64,000 bases of DNA, taken from UBA1181 sp045226255. GTDB taxonomy: Bacteria > Bacteroidota > Bacteroidia > Bacteroidales > Paludibacteraceae. Positions 1-8,496 of this stretch are shown piece after piece. A program made the translations under genes and the position numbers. How positions within the stretch are numbered: position 1 is the stretch's first letter; each line of letters opens with the position of its first letter. The DNA is taken from NCBI GenBank assembly GCA_045226255.1, contig JBGVCG010000017.1:82049-146048 (forward strand), in the 5' to 3' direction. The notes under the pieces were generated by a model. That model saw only the letters and a list, made by a program, of their open reading frames with translations, did no database searches and was not told the origin of the DNA.

Positions 1-1
1 T

Positions 2-592
2 AGCCGTTACATGTCGGCTTTCAGACAATATACATCCGCTTACTACGACAACAGTCGCATCACGAATAAATCCAACTATTCTGATTCCACTCTGATTGCC
101 CATGCCCGCACTTCTGCGATAGAGATATTGGGCCAAAAGAGCGAGTCTATGAGTAACGGCGAATTGGGAGAAGCTATCTCAAATTATGCTAAACAAATAG
201 ACACAATAGCTGCTAAGCAATTTGCGGACGAGCGTGAGAAACGTGCCATCGAAGTACTAGACTTCGCCCAGAAAGTATTGCCTTCACCACAAGTTCCTTA
301 TGGCACATCGTCATTTATGATGGCAAAGCAGTACACCGAGCTGAAGCAGTACGAGAAAGCGAAACCGATACTTCAAGCGTTAAAGGAGTCCTCACTCCAA
401 CACTTGGAATGGATCGAAGGATTGCCGAAGAGACATCAGACGAACTTCTCAGTGGTCGACTTGTTCAACGAGCAATTCTCCATCTTCCACGAAATCGCTC
501 TCATCGAGGAATCAGCTAAGGACCCTGAGGCGGAGGCAGACGCCAAAGTGGTTTCCCAATATTATGAGTTATACAAAACATTGAATAAGTAA
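2..592 (+). CDS. C-terminal fragment of a DUF2723-like membrane protein
   Basis: The reading frame is open at the left edge (codons before the first ATG at 11 read S-R-Y), so this is the tail of a longer gene and the internal ATG is probably not the start. The visible 190-odd residues are soluble and helical, with a tetratricopeptide-like stretch around EREKRAIEVLDFAQKVLP and YTELKQYEKAKPILQAL. This resembles, from memory, the C-terminal part of the large Bacteroidota DUF2723 proteins, which have an N-terminal multi-membrane glycosyltransferase-like region and a helical tail. In related genomes that gene often precedes a NodB deacetylase, as here (3-base gap to the next ATG). Without the N-terminal half the family call is tentative; the function of DUF2723 proteins is not established. 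Confidence 0.5.
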   Translation, partial: SRYMSAFRQYTSAYYDNSRITNKSNYSDSTLIAHARTSAIEILGQKSESMSNGELGEAISNYAKQIDTIAAKQFADEREKRAIEVLDFAQKVLPSPQVPYGTSSFMMAKQYTELKQYEKAKPILQALKESSLQHLEWIEGLPKRHQTNFSVVDLFNEQFSIFHEIALIEESAKDPEAEADAKVVSQYYELYKTLNK

Positions 593-595
593 AAA

Positions 596-1231
596 ATGCT
601 TATAGAACAATTGCCGACTGTGTACAGGAAGGTTTTTCCTGGCACAGTTTGGCGACTGCCTCGAAAAGAGAAAACGGTTTTCCTAACCTTCGATGATGGT
701 CCGATACCAGAAGTGACTACCTTCGTGTTGGACTTTTTACGTGAGAAGGGAATAAAAGCCACTTTTTTCTGCGTAGGCGACAACGTGAGAAAGCATCCTG
801 AGGTATTCCAAAGGATAGTGGATGAAGGGCACCAAGTGGGGAACCACACATTCAACCATTTACAGGGGCTCTACACCTCCTCGAAAAATTACATCAAGAA
901 TGTGGAGAAGGCTGATGGACTGATAAAAAGCCCTCTATTCAGACCTCCTCATGGGATACTGAGGTATATCCAGTTCATGACACTCCGACGCAAATTCAAA
1001 ATCGTATTCTGGGATGTTGTGACCCGCGATTATAACCGCAAACTGAGCGGTGAGGAAGTTCTAGGAATCGTAAAAAAGTACACGAGGAATGGCTCAATCA
1101 TCGTATTCCACGACTCCCTGAAAGCGGAAAAGAATATTCGCTACGCATTACCCAAAGCCATAGATTTCCTATCAACGGAAGGGTATAAGTTCGAGGTGTT
1201 AAGTCAAGAAACTATTAAGAAAGAGATATGA
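596..1231 (+). CDS. NodB-type polysaccharide deacetylase
   Basis: A carbohydrate esterase 4 family protein of 211 residues, expected to remove N- or O-acetyl groups from a glycan in a metal-dependent reaction. All family motifs are visible: TFDDGP at residues 31-36 (catalytic and metal-binding aspartates), HTFNH at 84-88 (metal histidines), RPPHG at 116-120, the WDVVTRDY segment near 139-146, and IVFHDS with the late catalytic histidine. The protein is close to the minimal catalytic domain and has no clear signal peptide, so it may act in the cytoplasm or be membrane-associated. The stop codon overlaps the purD start (ATGA), which indicates translational coupling with purD and the upstream membrane protein. 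The substrate (peptidoglycan, chitooligosaccharide or a surface glycan) cannot be told. Confidence 0.9.
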   Translation: MLIEQLPTVYRKVFPGTVWRLPRKEKTVFLTFDDGPIPEVTTFVLDFLREKGIKATFFCVGDNVRKHPEVFQRIVDEGHQVGNHTFNHLQGLYTSSKNYIKNVEKADGLIKSPLFRPPHGILRYIQFMTLRRKFKIVFWDVVTRDYNRKLSGEEVLGIVKKYTRNGSIIVFHDSLKAEKNIRYALPKAIDFLSTEGYKFEVLSQETIKKEI

Positions 1232-2499
1232 ATATACTATTGTTAGGTTCGGGCGGAAGGGAACACGCCCTGGCATGGAAAATTTCCCAAAGCCCAAAAG
1301 TGGAGAAACTGTACATCGCTCCAGGTAACGGAGGTACGCTCAACGTTGGCGAAAACGTGAACATTTCCGCCAATGACTTCCCCGCACTGAAGCAATTCGT
1401 TGTGAGCCACAACGTCAACATGGTAGTGGTCGGACCTGAGGACCCATTGGTAAACGGTGTCTACGACTTCTTCGCCAACGACCCGGCATTGAAGGCCATC
1501 CCTGTCATCGGACCATCCAAAGAGGGCGCCCAACTAGAGGGAAGCAAAGACTTCGCCAAAGGGTTCATGATGCGCCACAACATCCCTACCGCACGATATA
1601 AGAGTTTTACATCCAACACATTAAACGAAGGGTGTAAGTTCCTCGAACAACTGGAAGCTCCTTACGTACTGAAAGCCGATGGTTTGGCTGCGGGAAAGGG
1701 CGTTTTGATTATCCCTGACTTGGAAGAAGCGAAAAAAGAACTACGCAATATGTTGGACGGAAAGTTCGGCGCTGCCAGCAATACCGTCGTCATCGAGGAG
1801 TTCCTATCCGGCATCGAGTGCTCCGTCTTCGTGTTGACGGACGGAAACGACTATAAGATCCTCCCTGTCGCCAAGGACTACAAGCGAATCGGAGAGGGTG
1901 ACACCGGTCTGAATACGGGTGGAATGGGTGCTGTTTCCCCTGTCCCATTCGCAGACAAGCAATTCATGGACAAGGTGGAGAAACGTATCGTCATCCCGAC
2001 CATAGAAGGCCTTAAGAAAGAAAAGATAACTTATAAAGGATTCATTTTCTTAGGCTTAATAAACGTGAAGAACGAACCGATGGTCATCGAGTACAACGTA
2101 CGAATGGGAGACCCGGAAACAGAGGCTGTTATGCTTCGTATCAAATCCGACCTTGTTGATCTTTTCGAAGGCGTGGCAACAGGCACATTGGCCTCCAAAA
2201 CATTGGAGGAGGACGAGCGTGCGGCAGTTACCGTAATGCTTGTCTCTGGTGGTTACCCAGAAGCCTATGAGAAGGGAAAAGTAATCACAGGAATTGAAAA
2301 TGTGAAGGACAGCATTGTCTTCCATGCCGGCACAAAAGTACAAGATGGACAATTGGTCACAAGTGGAGGACGCGTCATCTCCGTCAGTTCCTACGGAAAG
2401 GACAAGGAGGAGGCATTGTCCGTATCCTTCAAGAACGCTCAGAAGATCCAATTCGACAAGAAGTATTTCCGCTCCGACATCGGAAAAGATCTAAGGTGA
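1228..2499 (+). CDS. purD: Phosphoribosylamine-glycine ligase
   Basis: GAR synthetase, the second step of de novo purine synthesis: phosphoribosylamine + glycine + ATP gives GAR, ADP and phosphate, in the cytoplasm. The 423 residues are normal for the family. Visible landmarks are the N-terminal LLLGSGGREHALAWK, the GPEDPL segment, the ATP-grasp core with KADGLAAGKGV, GGMGAVSPVP and the metal-binding region EYNVRMGDPETEAV. The start at 1228 overlaps the deacetylase stop by four bases, so purD is probably co-transcribed with it. A hairpin follows the gene. No purine riboswitch or operator was seen, and no other pur gene is present in the window. Confidence 0.97.
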   Translation: MNILLLGSGGREHALAWKISQSPKVEKLYIAPGNGGTLNVGENVNISANDFPALKQFVVSHNVNMVVVGPEDPLVNGVYDFFANDPALKAIPVIGPSKEGAQLEGSKDFAKGFMMRHNIPTARYKSFTSNTLNEGCKFLEQLEAPYVLKADGLAAGKGVLIIPDLEEAKKELRNMLDGKFGAASNTVVIEEFLSGIECSVFVLTDGNDYKILPVAKDYKRIGEGDTGLNTGGMGAVSPVPFADKQFMDKVEKRIVIPTIEGLKKEKITYKGFIFLGLINVKNEPMVIEYNVRMGDPETEAVMLRIKSDLVDLFEGVATGTLASKTLEEDERAAVTVMLVSGGYPEAYEKGKVITGIENVKDSIVFHAGTKVQDGQLVTSGGRVISVSSYGKDKEEALSVSFKNAQKIQFDKKYFRSDIGKDLR

Positions 2500-2538
2500 T
2501 CCCACCAATCACCAGTCAACCAAACAGATAAAAAACAA

Positions 2539-2566
2539 GGGGTCTAGAAATCATTTTTTAGACCCC
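2539..2566. terminator. Hairpin after purD
   Basis: An eight-base perfect stem GGGGTCTA / TAGACCCC with a 12-base A/T-rich loop lies 40 bases after the purD stop. On the + strand it is not followed by a T run. On the - strand the arm is followed by TTGTTTTTTATC, so it is formally better as a minus-strand terminator, although no minus gene ends here. Termination of purD at this point is plausible but uncertain. Confidence 0.5.
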
Positions 2567-2584
2567 ACCTTAAAATAATCTGAG

Positions 2585-3595
2585 ATGCAATACCTACAGT
2601 ACAAAGACAACATATTACCTAACGTATCAACCATCTTGATATCGCTTATCGTTGTGCTGGTACTGTGGCACGAGGTGTTTTTCCCAAGCATGGTGGTGAA
2701 TGAGGAGTCCATCGTACTGGGAGATTCTCCCCTCGCCTCTCTATGGAACCAATACCTTCCGTTTAATGGGTGGATCAGCCGCCTCATCGCCTTGGCATGC
2801 CTCATCATCACCGCCTATTCGATGATATGGCTGAACGAAACTTTCGCATTCATCAACGTGAGAACAATCCTACCCGCATTCATCTTCGCGGTCATCACAT
2901 CGTTGTTGATGCGACCTCATTGCTTCTCCACCTCATGGATCATTGTTTTTTGCGTCGTACTCTTCGTGAACACCACATTCCGTCTGGTGGAAGGCAGCTC
3001 CGACAAATTCATCATCAGGGCATTCGATGCGGGACTCATCCTTTCCATATCCGCACTCTTCGCGATGCAGTCCCTGATCCTAGCGATTCCATTCTTCTTC
3101 CTGCTGTATAGATGCAATTCATTGAATGTAAAGATTGTGTTCGCCTTTTTGACAGGAGTGATCCTGCCATTTTTCTACTGCGTCCTCGTGTCGGTCTACC
3201 GCAACCATCTCACCGAATGGACAGAATATTGGAGCACATGGATAAACCTGCATAGCATACTCTCCTTGGCACACGATACCGAAGGAAAAATATATTTCGG
3301 CGTCATTGGCGTTCTCCTTATCATCTCCCTACTACACTTCATGCGCACACGTTCCCATCAGAACATTCGTAGCAGGGAAGAGGTAGTGTTCCTCACCAGA
3401 TGTTTATTTACGACACTGGTCATCATGTTCATGGACATGGGCAACGCACAATTGTTCCTGCCTTCATGCCTTTTCTTCTGCGCATTCATCATAGGGCAAT
3501 ACTTCACGCTGGAGTGGTCAATCCTCTCTAAGATATTACTAGCCATATTCCTCGTGAGCTCAATCCTATACTTCGTCCAACCCAACCTGATTTAA
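2585..3595 (+). CDS. Polytopic membrane protein of unknown function (DUF6427-like)
   Basis: A 336-residue, very hydrophobic protein with roughly eight to ten predicted membrane segments, for example residues 15-30, 60-80, 95-115, 120-135, 150-180 and several near the C-terminus. I see no catalytic motif. Its size and the N-terminal segment followed by a short loop resemble the DUF6427 group of Bacteroidota membrane proteins, but I cannot confirm this by eye. It starts 18 bases after the hairpin that follows purD and is separated by only 3 bases from the next gene, a DedA/YqaA-like protein, so the two are likely one transcript. A role in envelope or lipid handling is only a guess from that neighbour. 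Confidence 0.6.
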   Translation: MQYLQYKDNILPNVSTILISLIVVLVLWHEVFFPSMVVNEESIVLGDSPLASLWNQYLPFNGWISRLIALACLIITAYSMIWLNETFAFINVRTILPAFIFAVITSLLMRPHCFSTSWIIVFCVVLFVNTTFRLVEGSSDKFIIRAFDAGLILSISALFAMQSLILAIPFFFLLYRCNSLNVKIVFAFLTGVILPFFYCVLVSVYRNHLTEWTEYWSTWINLHSILSLAHDTEGKIYFGVIGVLLIISLLHFMRTRSHQNIRSREEVVFLTRCLFTTLVIMFMDMGNAQLFLPSCLFFCAFIIGQYFTLEWSILSKILLAIFLVSSILYFVQPNLI

Positions 3596-3598
3596 ACC

Positions 3599-4045
3599 AT
3601 GATTGAGTTTCTTGCCAACTATGGTTATTGGGGATTATTCATCGGTGCGTTTTTAGCGGGTTCCATCTTACCGTTCAGTTCCGAAATCCTATTGTCCGGA
3701 CTACTGCTGGCAGGGGCTAACCCTACGCTGTGCCTTATCTCCGCCACCGCAGGAAATACGTTAGGCGGCATGACATGCTACTGGCTGGGTAAACTAGGAA
3801 GAATGGATTTACTCGAAAAACGATTGGGCATTCAGGAAGAAAAAGTGAAAATATGGAGTGTAAGGCTTAGGAACAAGGGCGCCGTATTGGGAATACTAGG
3901 GTTCCTTCCCTTCATCGGAGAGATAATCGAAGTTGCCCTAGGATACCTGAGAAGCAACGCATGGTTCGTTTGCCTATTCGTCGCCATAGGAAAAGGAATC
4001 CGCTACTTCGCATGGATGATGGCACACATTTACCTCGCCGGATAA
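3599..4045 (+). CDS. YqaA/DedA-type (VTT domain) membrane protein
   Basis: A 148-residue small integral membrane protein of the SNARE-associated/VTT (DedA) superfamily, short YqaA subfamily. Diagnostic pieces are the N-terminal YWGLFIGAFLAGSILPFSSE (re-entrant hairpin with an acidic residue), the glycine-rich NTLGGMTCYWLGKLGR and FLPFIGEIIEVALGYLR. The superfamily is linked to lipid scrambling and membrane homeostasis, and some DedA proteins recycle undecaprenyl phosphate; for YqaA members the substrate is unknown. Length is normal for the subfamily. It begins 3 bases after the preceding membrane-protein gene. Confidence 0.85.
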   Translation: MIEFLANYGYWGLFIGAFLAGSILPFSSEILLSGLLLAGANPTLCLISATAGNTLGGMTCYWLGKLGRMDLLEKRLGIQEEKVKIWSVRLRNKGAVLGILGFLPFIGEIIEVALGYLRSNAWFVCLFVAIGKGIRYFAWMMAHIYLAG

Positions 4046-4066
4046 ATTATTCTCCTATATTTTTTT

Positions 4067-4074
4067 TATTTTTG
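4067..4074 (+). promoter_or_regulatory. Bacteroidota -7 promoter element
   Basis: TATTTTTG fits the TAnnTTTG consensus and sits 30 bases before the ATG of the lipoprotein gene. No clear TTTG box is found at the expected -33 position. It lies in a T-rich stretch, so chance matches are possible. Confidence 0.5.
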
Positions 4075-4079
4075 CATTC

Positions 4080-4101
4080 AAAATTCGTGAAAAATTCGTG
4101 A
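4080..4101 (+). repeat. Two perfect 11-base direct repeats in the lipoprotein leader
   Basis: AAAATTCGTGA occurs twice head to tail (4080-4090 and 4091-4101), filling the gap between the putative -7 element and the ATG at 4104. It could be an operator, a translational enhancer (A-rich leader) or a slippage product; the sequence does not decide. Confidence 0.7.
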
Positions 4102-4103
4102 AA

Positions 4104-5387
4104 ATGAAACATAAGTTATTTGCCTTCATATCGCTTGCCGTATTCAGCACATCACTAACTTTTATGGCTTGCAAGGACGATGAGGATCAAAATGCGGAAA
4201 AGAATCTTGGTGACCCACGCATCAGAAGAATGGTGATCACCTCAGACCCAGACATTATCATAGACGATGTGAATGCTATCATATTCAACTATGATTCATT
4301 GGACAAAGGAACAGACCTAACGCATGTACGCGCCTACATATATGGCTACATCTCCCAACCAACCTTCAAATACAAGAAAGACGGGGAATGGGTCAACTTC
4401 AAAAACGGCACATTGCTCGATTTGTCTAACAAATTGGAGATTCTCAGCACATCAGAAGACAAAAGCCAACAAAAGAAATATACCATCGACATACGTGTCC
4501 ACAATTATGACGTGGCGGCATTTACATGGCAAGAGTTCGCCTCCGTGGATATCTCAGGAACAATATCCTCCCAAAAGTCATTCACCTACAAACAAACTAA
4601 CTTTTGGTTCTGCTCCGACAACGAGGGAGAAAGCATGCTCTTTACCTCCACTGACCTGACTCAATGGAAGAAAAAAGTGCTCGACATCGACAATGCGGAT
4701 TGGTCCGCATCAGCCATCTTGAACGACTCTATTTACGTACAGAAAAACAACGGGGAAATATATTTCGCTCATATTGACGACCTAAAGTTCTCAAAACTAT
4801 CCTCCTCCATGGAAATTGAAAAGATTCTTTTCACGATAGGAGAAAAGATGTGGGCGATCGGTAACGACGGAAAAGGGAAATACTTGTATTCGAAGGGAGA
4901 AGGGGATTTCCAAAAAATCTCCGTCCTTTCCAACACGTTCTCTACTGAGAATCTCACCACCTTCACTTCCCCATCAGGCTACACTTCCCTCGGCTACATC
5001 TACGCAACCCAAAACGGACAAGGAACGATCTGGTCGATAGACATGAAAGGAAAGACCTGCCTGCTCCAAAAGGCAGACGGTACCATCCCGTTCCTCAAGA
5101 ACCCTAATGTATTCACCTACTCGGGTATGTTGGGCATCGTCGGTGGGGAAAAAGAAGACGGCACCTATTCCACACAATGCTTCTCCTCTAAAAGCGGAGG
5201 CATCACATGGGAACACGATTGGCACAAAGACCTAAGCACGGGATTATCCAACTCGGGTACATTCATATTCTCCAAGCACGGAGAGATCGTCTTTGTCGGA
5301 GGAAATACCCCAACCGGTTTCTCCAACAAGGTTAGAAAGGCGGTCTTGAATAAATTGATTGCAGACGACTTGAACTATCAAAACTAA
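4104..5387 (+). CDS. Lipoprotein with repeated beta-strand pattern (DUF6242-like)
   Basis: I chose the ATG at 4104 rather than the GTG two codons upstream, because it gives a clean lipoprotein signal: MKHK, a hydrophobic stretch and the lipobox TFMAC with Cys23, followed by acidic residues (KDDED) that in Bacteroidota favour surface export. The mature part of about 400 residues is beta-rich, with recurring phrases such as LFTSTDLTQWKKK, FQKIS and SSKSGGITWEHDW that look like BNR/propeller-type blades. It resembles the DUF6242 lipoproteins of Bacteroides, an unverified assignment, and no function is known for them. The gene has its own promoter-like element and ends 4 bases before the PfkB kinase. 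Confidence 0.7.
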   Translation: MKHKLFAFISLAVFSTSLTFMACKDDEDQNAEKNLGDPRIRRMVITSDPDIIIDDVNAIIFNYDSLDKGTDLTHVRAYIYGYISQPTFKYKKDGEWVNFKNGTLLDLSNKLEILSTSEDKSQQKKYTIDIRVHNYDVAAFTWQEFASVDISGTISSQKSFTYKQTNFWFCSDNEGESMLFTSTDLTQWKKKVLDIDNADWSASAILNDSIYVQKNNGEIYFAHIDDLKFSKLSSSMEIEKILFTIGEKMWAIGNDGKGKYLYSKGEGDFQKISVLSNTFSTENLTTFTSPSGYTSLGYIYATQNGQGTIWSIDMKGKTCLLQKADGTIPFLKNPNVFTYSGMLGIVGGEKEDGTYSTQCFSSKSGGITWEHDWHKDLSTGLSNSGTFIFSKHGEIVFVGGNTPTGFSNKVRKAVLNKLIADDLNYQN

Positions 5388-5391
5388 TACA

Positions 5392-6324
5392 ATGAGAAAA
5401 ATCATCGGCGTCGGAGAAACTGTTTTCGACATTTTGTTTAAGGAAGACCAACCCGTAAGCGCTAAACCAGGAGGATCGGTCTACAACGCATTGATTTCCT
5501 TAGGAAGACTGGGACTGGAACCCATCTTTATCAGTGAGATCGGCAATGACAAGATTGGTATGATTATCAGAGATTTTCTCGATAAGAATAACGTCAAAAC
5601 AGAATACATATACTCTTTTGATAGAGGGAAAACCCCGTTAGCGTTGGCCTTCCTCGATGAGAAACAGAACGCTGACTATCTTTTCTACAAGGATTATCCG
5701 CACGACAGACTCGATTATATCATGCCGGACATTCAGGCGGACGATATCCTGATAATTGGTTCATACTTCGCCCTCAATCCCGTATTGCACGACAAACTAG
5801 TGGATTTGCTGGATGTGGCGAAAGCAAAAAAGGCCATCATCTACTACGACGTGAATTTCCGCAAATCACATATCAACGATGTACGCCATCTGATGCCAAC
5901 CATCCTCGATAACTTCGAATATGCGGATATCATAAAAGGATCCGACGAGGATTTCCTGAACATCTACGGGGAAACAGGCGCAGAACAGATCTATAACGAC
6001 CATGTGGGCTTCTATTCCAAGAATTTCATCTATACGCTTGGCGAAAAGGGAGCACACGTCTTCGGCGAAAAGTTCAGCAAGACTTATCCAGGCAATAAAA
6101 TCACGCCTGTCAGCACCGTCGGCGCAGGCGATAATTTCAATGCCGGCATCATCTACGGCCTCATCAAGGAGAATGTAACACTGGAGAATTTGAAAAGCGG
6201 ATTGTCAAGCTCACGATGGGATACCATCATCCGCTATGCGATAGAATTCTCCTCCTACGTATGCACAACATTAGAGAATTACATCACTCCGGATTACGCC
6301 CAACAATTTATCTCGAAAAAATAA
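5392..6324 (+). CDS. PfkB-family carbohydrate kinase
   Basis: A ribokinase-fold sugar kinase of 310 residues that transfers phosphate from ATP to a sugar or nucleoside. Seen in the sequence are the N-terminal GVGETVFDILF, the di-glycine substrate motif AKPGGSVYNALISLGRLG, a DVNFRKS segment in the middle, and the catalytic anion-hole motif GAGDNFNAG (residues 244-252, with the catalytic base Asp247). The substrate (fructose, ribose, adenosine or other) cannot be read from the motifs. It lies 4 bases after the lipoprotein gene and 25 bases before pyrE, so it may be in the same transcript. Confidence 0.9.
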   Translation: MRKIIGVGETVFDILFKEDQPVSAKPGGSVYNALISLGRLGLEPIFISEIGNDKIGMIIRDFLDKNNVKTEYIYSFDRGKTPLALAFLDEKQNADYLFYKDYPHDRLDYIMPDIQADDILIIGSYFALNPVLHDKLVDLLDVAKAKKAIIYYDVNFRKSHINDVRHLMPTILDNFEYADIIKGSDEDFLNIYGETGAEQIYNDHVGFYSKNFIYTLGEKGAHVFGEKFSKTYPGNKITPVSTVGAGDNFNAGIIYGLIKENVTLENLKSGLSSSRWDTIIRYAIEFSSYVCTTLENYITPDYAQQFISKK

Positions 6325-6349
6325 TCAAAACAACTTAAACTGTTACGAT

Positions 6350-6982
6350 ATGAGCAATGTTCAAAATCTGATCGCCGAAAAACTTCTCGGCATCAAGGCT
6401 GTCAAAGTTCAGCCATCTTCTCCTTTCACTTGGGCTTCCGGATGGAAATCCCCTATCTACTGCGACAACCGTAAAACATTGGCTTATCCTGAAATCCGTA
6501 GCCTCATCAAGGAGGAACTGGCAAACATCGTACGTGAGAAATACAAGGATGTGGAAGTGATCGCCGGTGTTGCGACGGGTGCTATCGCCCAGGGCGTTCT
6601 TGTGGCTGAATTGCTCGGCAAACCTTTCATCTATGTACGTTCTTCTCCGAAAGACCACGGAATGGGCAACATCATCGAAGGTGAACTCAAGGCAGGTCAA
6701 AAGGTGGTTGTCATCGAAGATCTCATTTCCACAGGTGGTAGTAGCCTGAAGGCTGTCAACGCGCTCCGCGAGGCTGGTGCACAGGTGTTGGGCATGGTGG
6801 CTATCTTCACATACGGATTCCCTCTCGCAGCTAACCAATTCGCCGAGGCGAAGGTGGAATTGACTACCCTCTCCAACTATGAGGCGGTATTGCAACACCT
6901 TCTGGATACGAAATGTATCGGAGAGAGTGAAATGGCTACATTGAAAGAATGGCGTAAGAACCCAGATGTGTGGGGTAAATAA
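6350..6982 (+). CDS. pyrE: Orotate phosphoribosyltransferase
   Basis: Converts orotate and PRPP to OMP, the fifth step of pyrimidine synthesis. The 210 residues carry the phosphoribosyltransferase signature VVVIEDLISTGGSS around residues 119-132, preceded by the family loop RSSPKDHGMGNIIEG with the lysine and histidine that contact PRPP. The N-terminal region matches the shorter bacterial PyrE type. The next gene, an SRPBCC protein, follows after 9 bases; I recall this pairing from other Bacteroidota, which suggests a conserved two-gene unit. No attenuator was seen directly upstream. Confidence 0.97.
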   Translation: MSNVQNLIAEKLLGIKAVKVQPSSPFTWASGWKSPIYCDNRKTLAYPEIRSLIKEELANIVREKYKDVEVIAGVATGAIAQGVLVAELLGKPFIYVRSSPKDHGMGNIIEGELKAGQKVVVIEDLISTGGSSLKAVNALREAGAQVLGMVAIFTYGFPLAANQFAEAKVELTTLSNYEAVLQHLLDTKCIGESEMATLKEWRKNPDVWGK

Positions 6983-6991
6983 TTTCATGAT

Positions 6992-7411
6992 ATGACAACA
7001 ATAGAAAGTACCATCACTAAATCAACGTATAGCGACGAGAAGATATTCAGTGTCATCTCTGACCTCAGAAACCTGGAGAAACTGAAGGACAAGCTTCCTC
7101 AGGACAAGGTTCAAAACATCTCTTTCGACGCTGATAGCTGCGGATTTGACGTTCCTCCGTTGGGACAGGTCAGCCTGAGAATCATCGAGCGTGAGCCAAA
7201 CAAGACCATCAAGTTCGGGTCAGACCAGGCACCAATCGATTTCAACCTGTGGATACAACTCAAGGCTGTCGATGTGAACGATACCCGCATCAAGATCACA
7301 CTGAAGGCGGAAATCAACATGATGATTAAGATGATGGTAGAGAAACCCATCAAAGAGATGCTGAATAAGATGGCTGAGATGTTGGCGTCGTTGCCTTACG
7401 ACGAATTATAA
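6992..7411 (+). CDS. SRPBCC (START-like) domain protein
   Basis: A 139-residue protein with the helix-grip pattern of the polyketide-cyclase/START superfamily: an initial beta strand TTIESTITKSTYSDEKIFSVI, a loop of paired strands, and a long C-terminal amphipathic helix EKPIKEMLNKMAEMLASLP. The fold binds small hydrophobic ligands, but no ligand can be assigned. It follows pyrE by 9 bases and is terminated by a strong hairpin, so it is almost certainly the last gene of that operon. The methionine-rich helix is notable but may simply be hydrophobic packing. Confidence 0.8.
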   Translation: MTTIESTITKSTYSDEKIFSVISDLRNLEKLKDKLPQDKVQNISFDADSCGFDVPPLGQVSLRIIEREPNKTIKFGSDQAPIDFNLWIQLKAVDVNDTRIKITLKAEINMMIKMMVEKPIKEMLNKMAEMLASLPYDEL

Positions 7412-7430
7412 GCCATTGGCCATATAACAA

Positions 7431-7471
7431 CGGAGGGCAGATCCACTCATGAATCTGCCCTCCGCTTTTTT
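7431..7471 (+). terminator. Strong intrinsic terminator after the pyrE operon
   Basis: A 12-base perfect stem CGGAGGGCAGAT / ATCTGCCCTCCG with a 10-base loop is followed by CTTTTTT. It lies between the convergent SRPBCC and EamA genes and may stop transcription from both sides. Confidence 0.9.
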
Positions 7472-7496
7472 CTAGGCTATGCCTCGCTATGATCTA

Positions 7497-8405
7497 TCAC
7501 CCCTTTCCAAAGACGGAGCCGCTTTTCCCCCTGTATTCCGCCATCACCATCCCGACCACAATGGCCAACGCTCCGAGAAGCGCCACCCACGTGACACGCT
7601 CGTTCAGTACAATCACCGCTGTGATAATCGTGACGAGCGGAATCGAATAGATATAATTGGAGGCTAACACCGTCCCTAACTCCTTCAGCACGAGATTCCA
7701 GACCAAATAGCCGAACAATGATGAAAAAATCGACAATAGCAGGAAATTCACAATCACGGCAGGCTCCTTGAAATTCTCCCACGGAATATCGGGCCGCTCG
7801 ATCAGCAGCAAAGGAATGGCCGTTAGACAGCTGTAGAAGAAAATCTTCCTTGTGATGAATAGGCTGGAGTATTTCTCATGCAGTTTCTTTACGCTGATGG
7901 AATAGATAACCCATGTGATCGCCGCCCCCAATGCGAGCAAGTCTCCCTTGGGAGATAAATGCAGGCAGAAATGGCCATTCAGCACGACAAGTATCATCCC
8001 CATGAAGGTCAGCAACGAGCCAATCACCTGCCTTCTGTTCAGGGGTTCCTTCTTGAATAATAGGCTGACGACAATAAAGATCATCAACGGATTCGTACAC
8101 ACGATGAGCGAGACATTCGAGGAGGGAGAATGCATGAGGGCGGTGTTCTCCAGCCAAAAATAGAGCGTTCCACCCATGATACCTCCCAAAAACATGAACA
8201 ACTCATCCTTCTTATTCTTGGAAAACATCGTATCGTGTGATAGAATCAATAAGAGAAGGTAGGTGAAAATAAACCGGATAACGAAAATGAATATGGCGGA
8301 AAAACCATATCCCAACAATATTTTAGTGGAGACGAAACTAGTGCCCCAAAAAATAATTGTCACGATCGCCATCAAATGCCAAAAATTGCGTCCTTTACTG
8401 CGCAT
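7497..8405 (-). CDS. EamA-family (DMT) transporter
   Basis: A 302-residue inner-membrane protein with ten predicted membrane helices in two homologous halves. Each half has the EamA pattern, including IFWGTSFVSTKILL at the start of helix 1 and a mid-protein LGAAITWVIYSISVKKL at the start of the second half, plus the terminal LNERVTWVALLGALAIVVGMV. The superfamily exports or exchanges small metabolites; the substrate is not predictable. It is a single gene on the minus strand, convergent with the pyrE operon, and nothing nearby points to a cargo. Confidence 0.88.
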   Translation of the reverse strand: MRSKGRNFWHLMAIVTIIFWGTSFVSTKILLGYGFSAIFIFVIRFIFTYLLLLILSHDTMFSKNKKDELFMFLGGIMGGTLYFWLENTALMHSPSSNVSLIVCTNPLMIFIVVSLLFKKEPLNRRQVIGSLLTFMGMILVVLNGHFCLHLSPKGDLLALGAAITWVIYSISVKKLHEKYSSLFITRKIFFYSCLTAIPLLLIERPDIPWENFKEPAVIVNFLLLSIFSSLFGYLVWNLVLKELGTVLASNYIYSIPLVTIITAVIVLNERVTWVALLGALAIVVGMVMAEYRGKSGSVFGKG

Positions 8406-8496
8406 ATGATCTATTCATCGAATCTTAACTTAGTCAGACAAAGGGACATCAGCCATTCCAACACCCCTTCATTACTTATAGACTGGATTTCCTCCG

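Noticed and set aside
2770..3111. A 113-codon His-rich ORF inside the membrane protein gene
   Set aside because: Out-of-frame reading of a hydrophobic-coding region; the composition is unlike a real protein.
6335..6988. A 217-codon minus-strand ORF covering pyrE
   Set aside because: pyrE on the + strand has complete motifs; the antisense product shows no motif and is a shadow.
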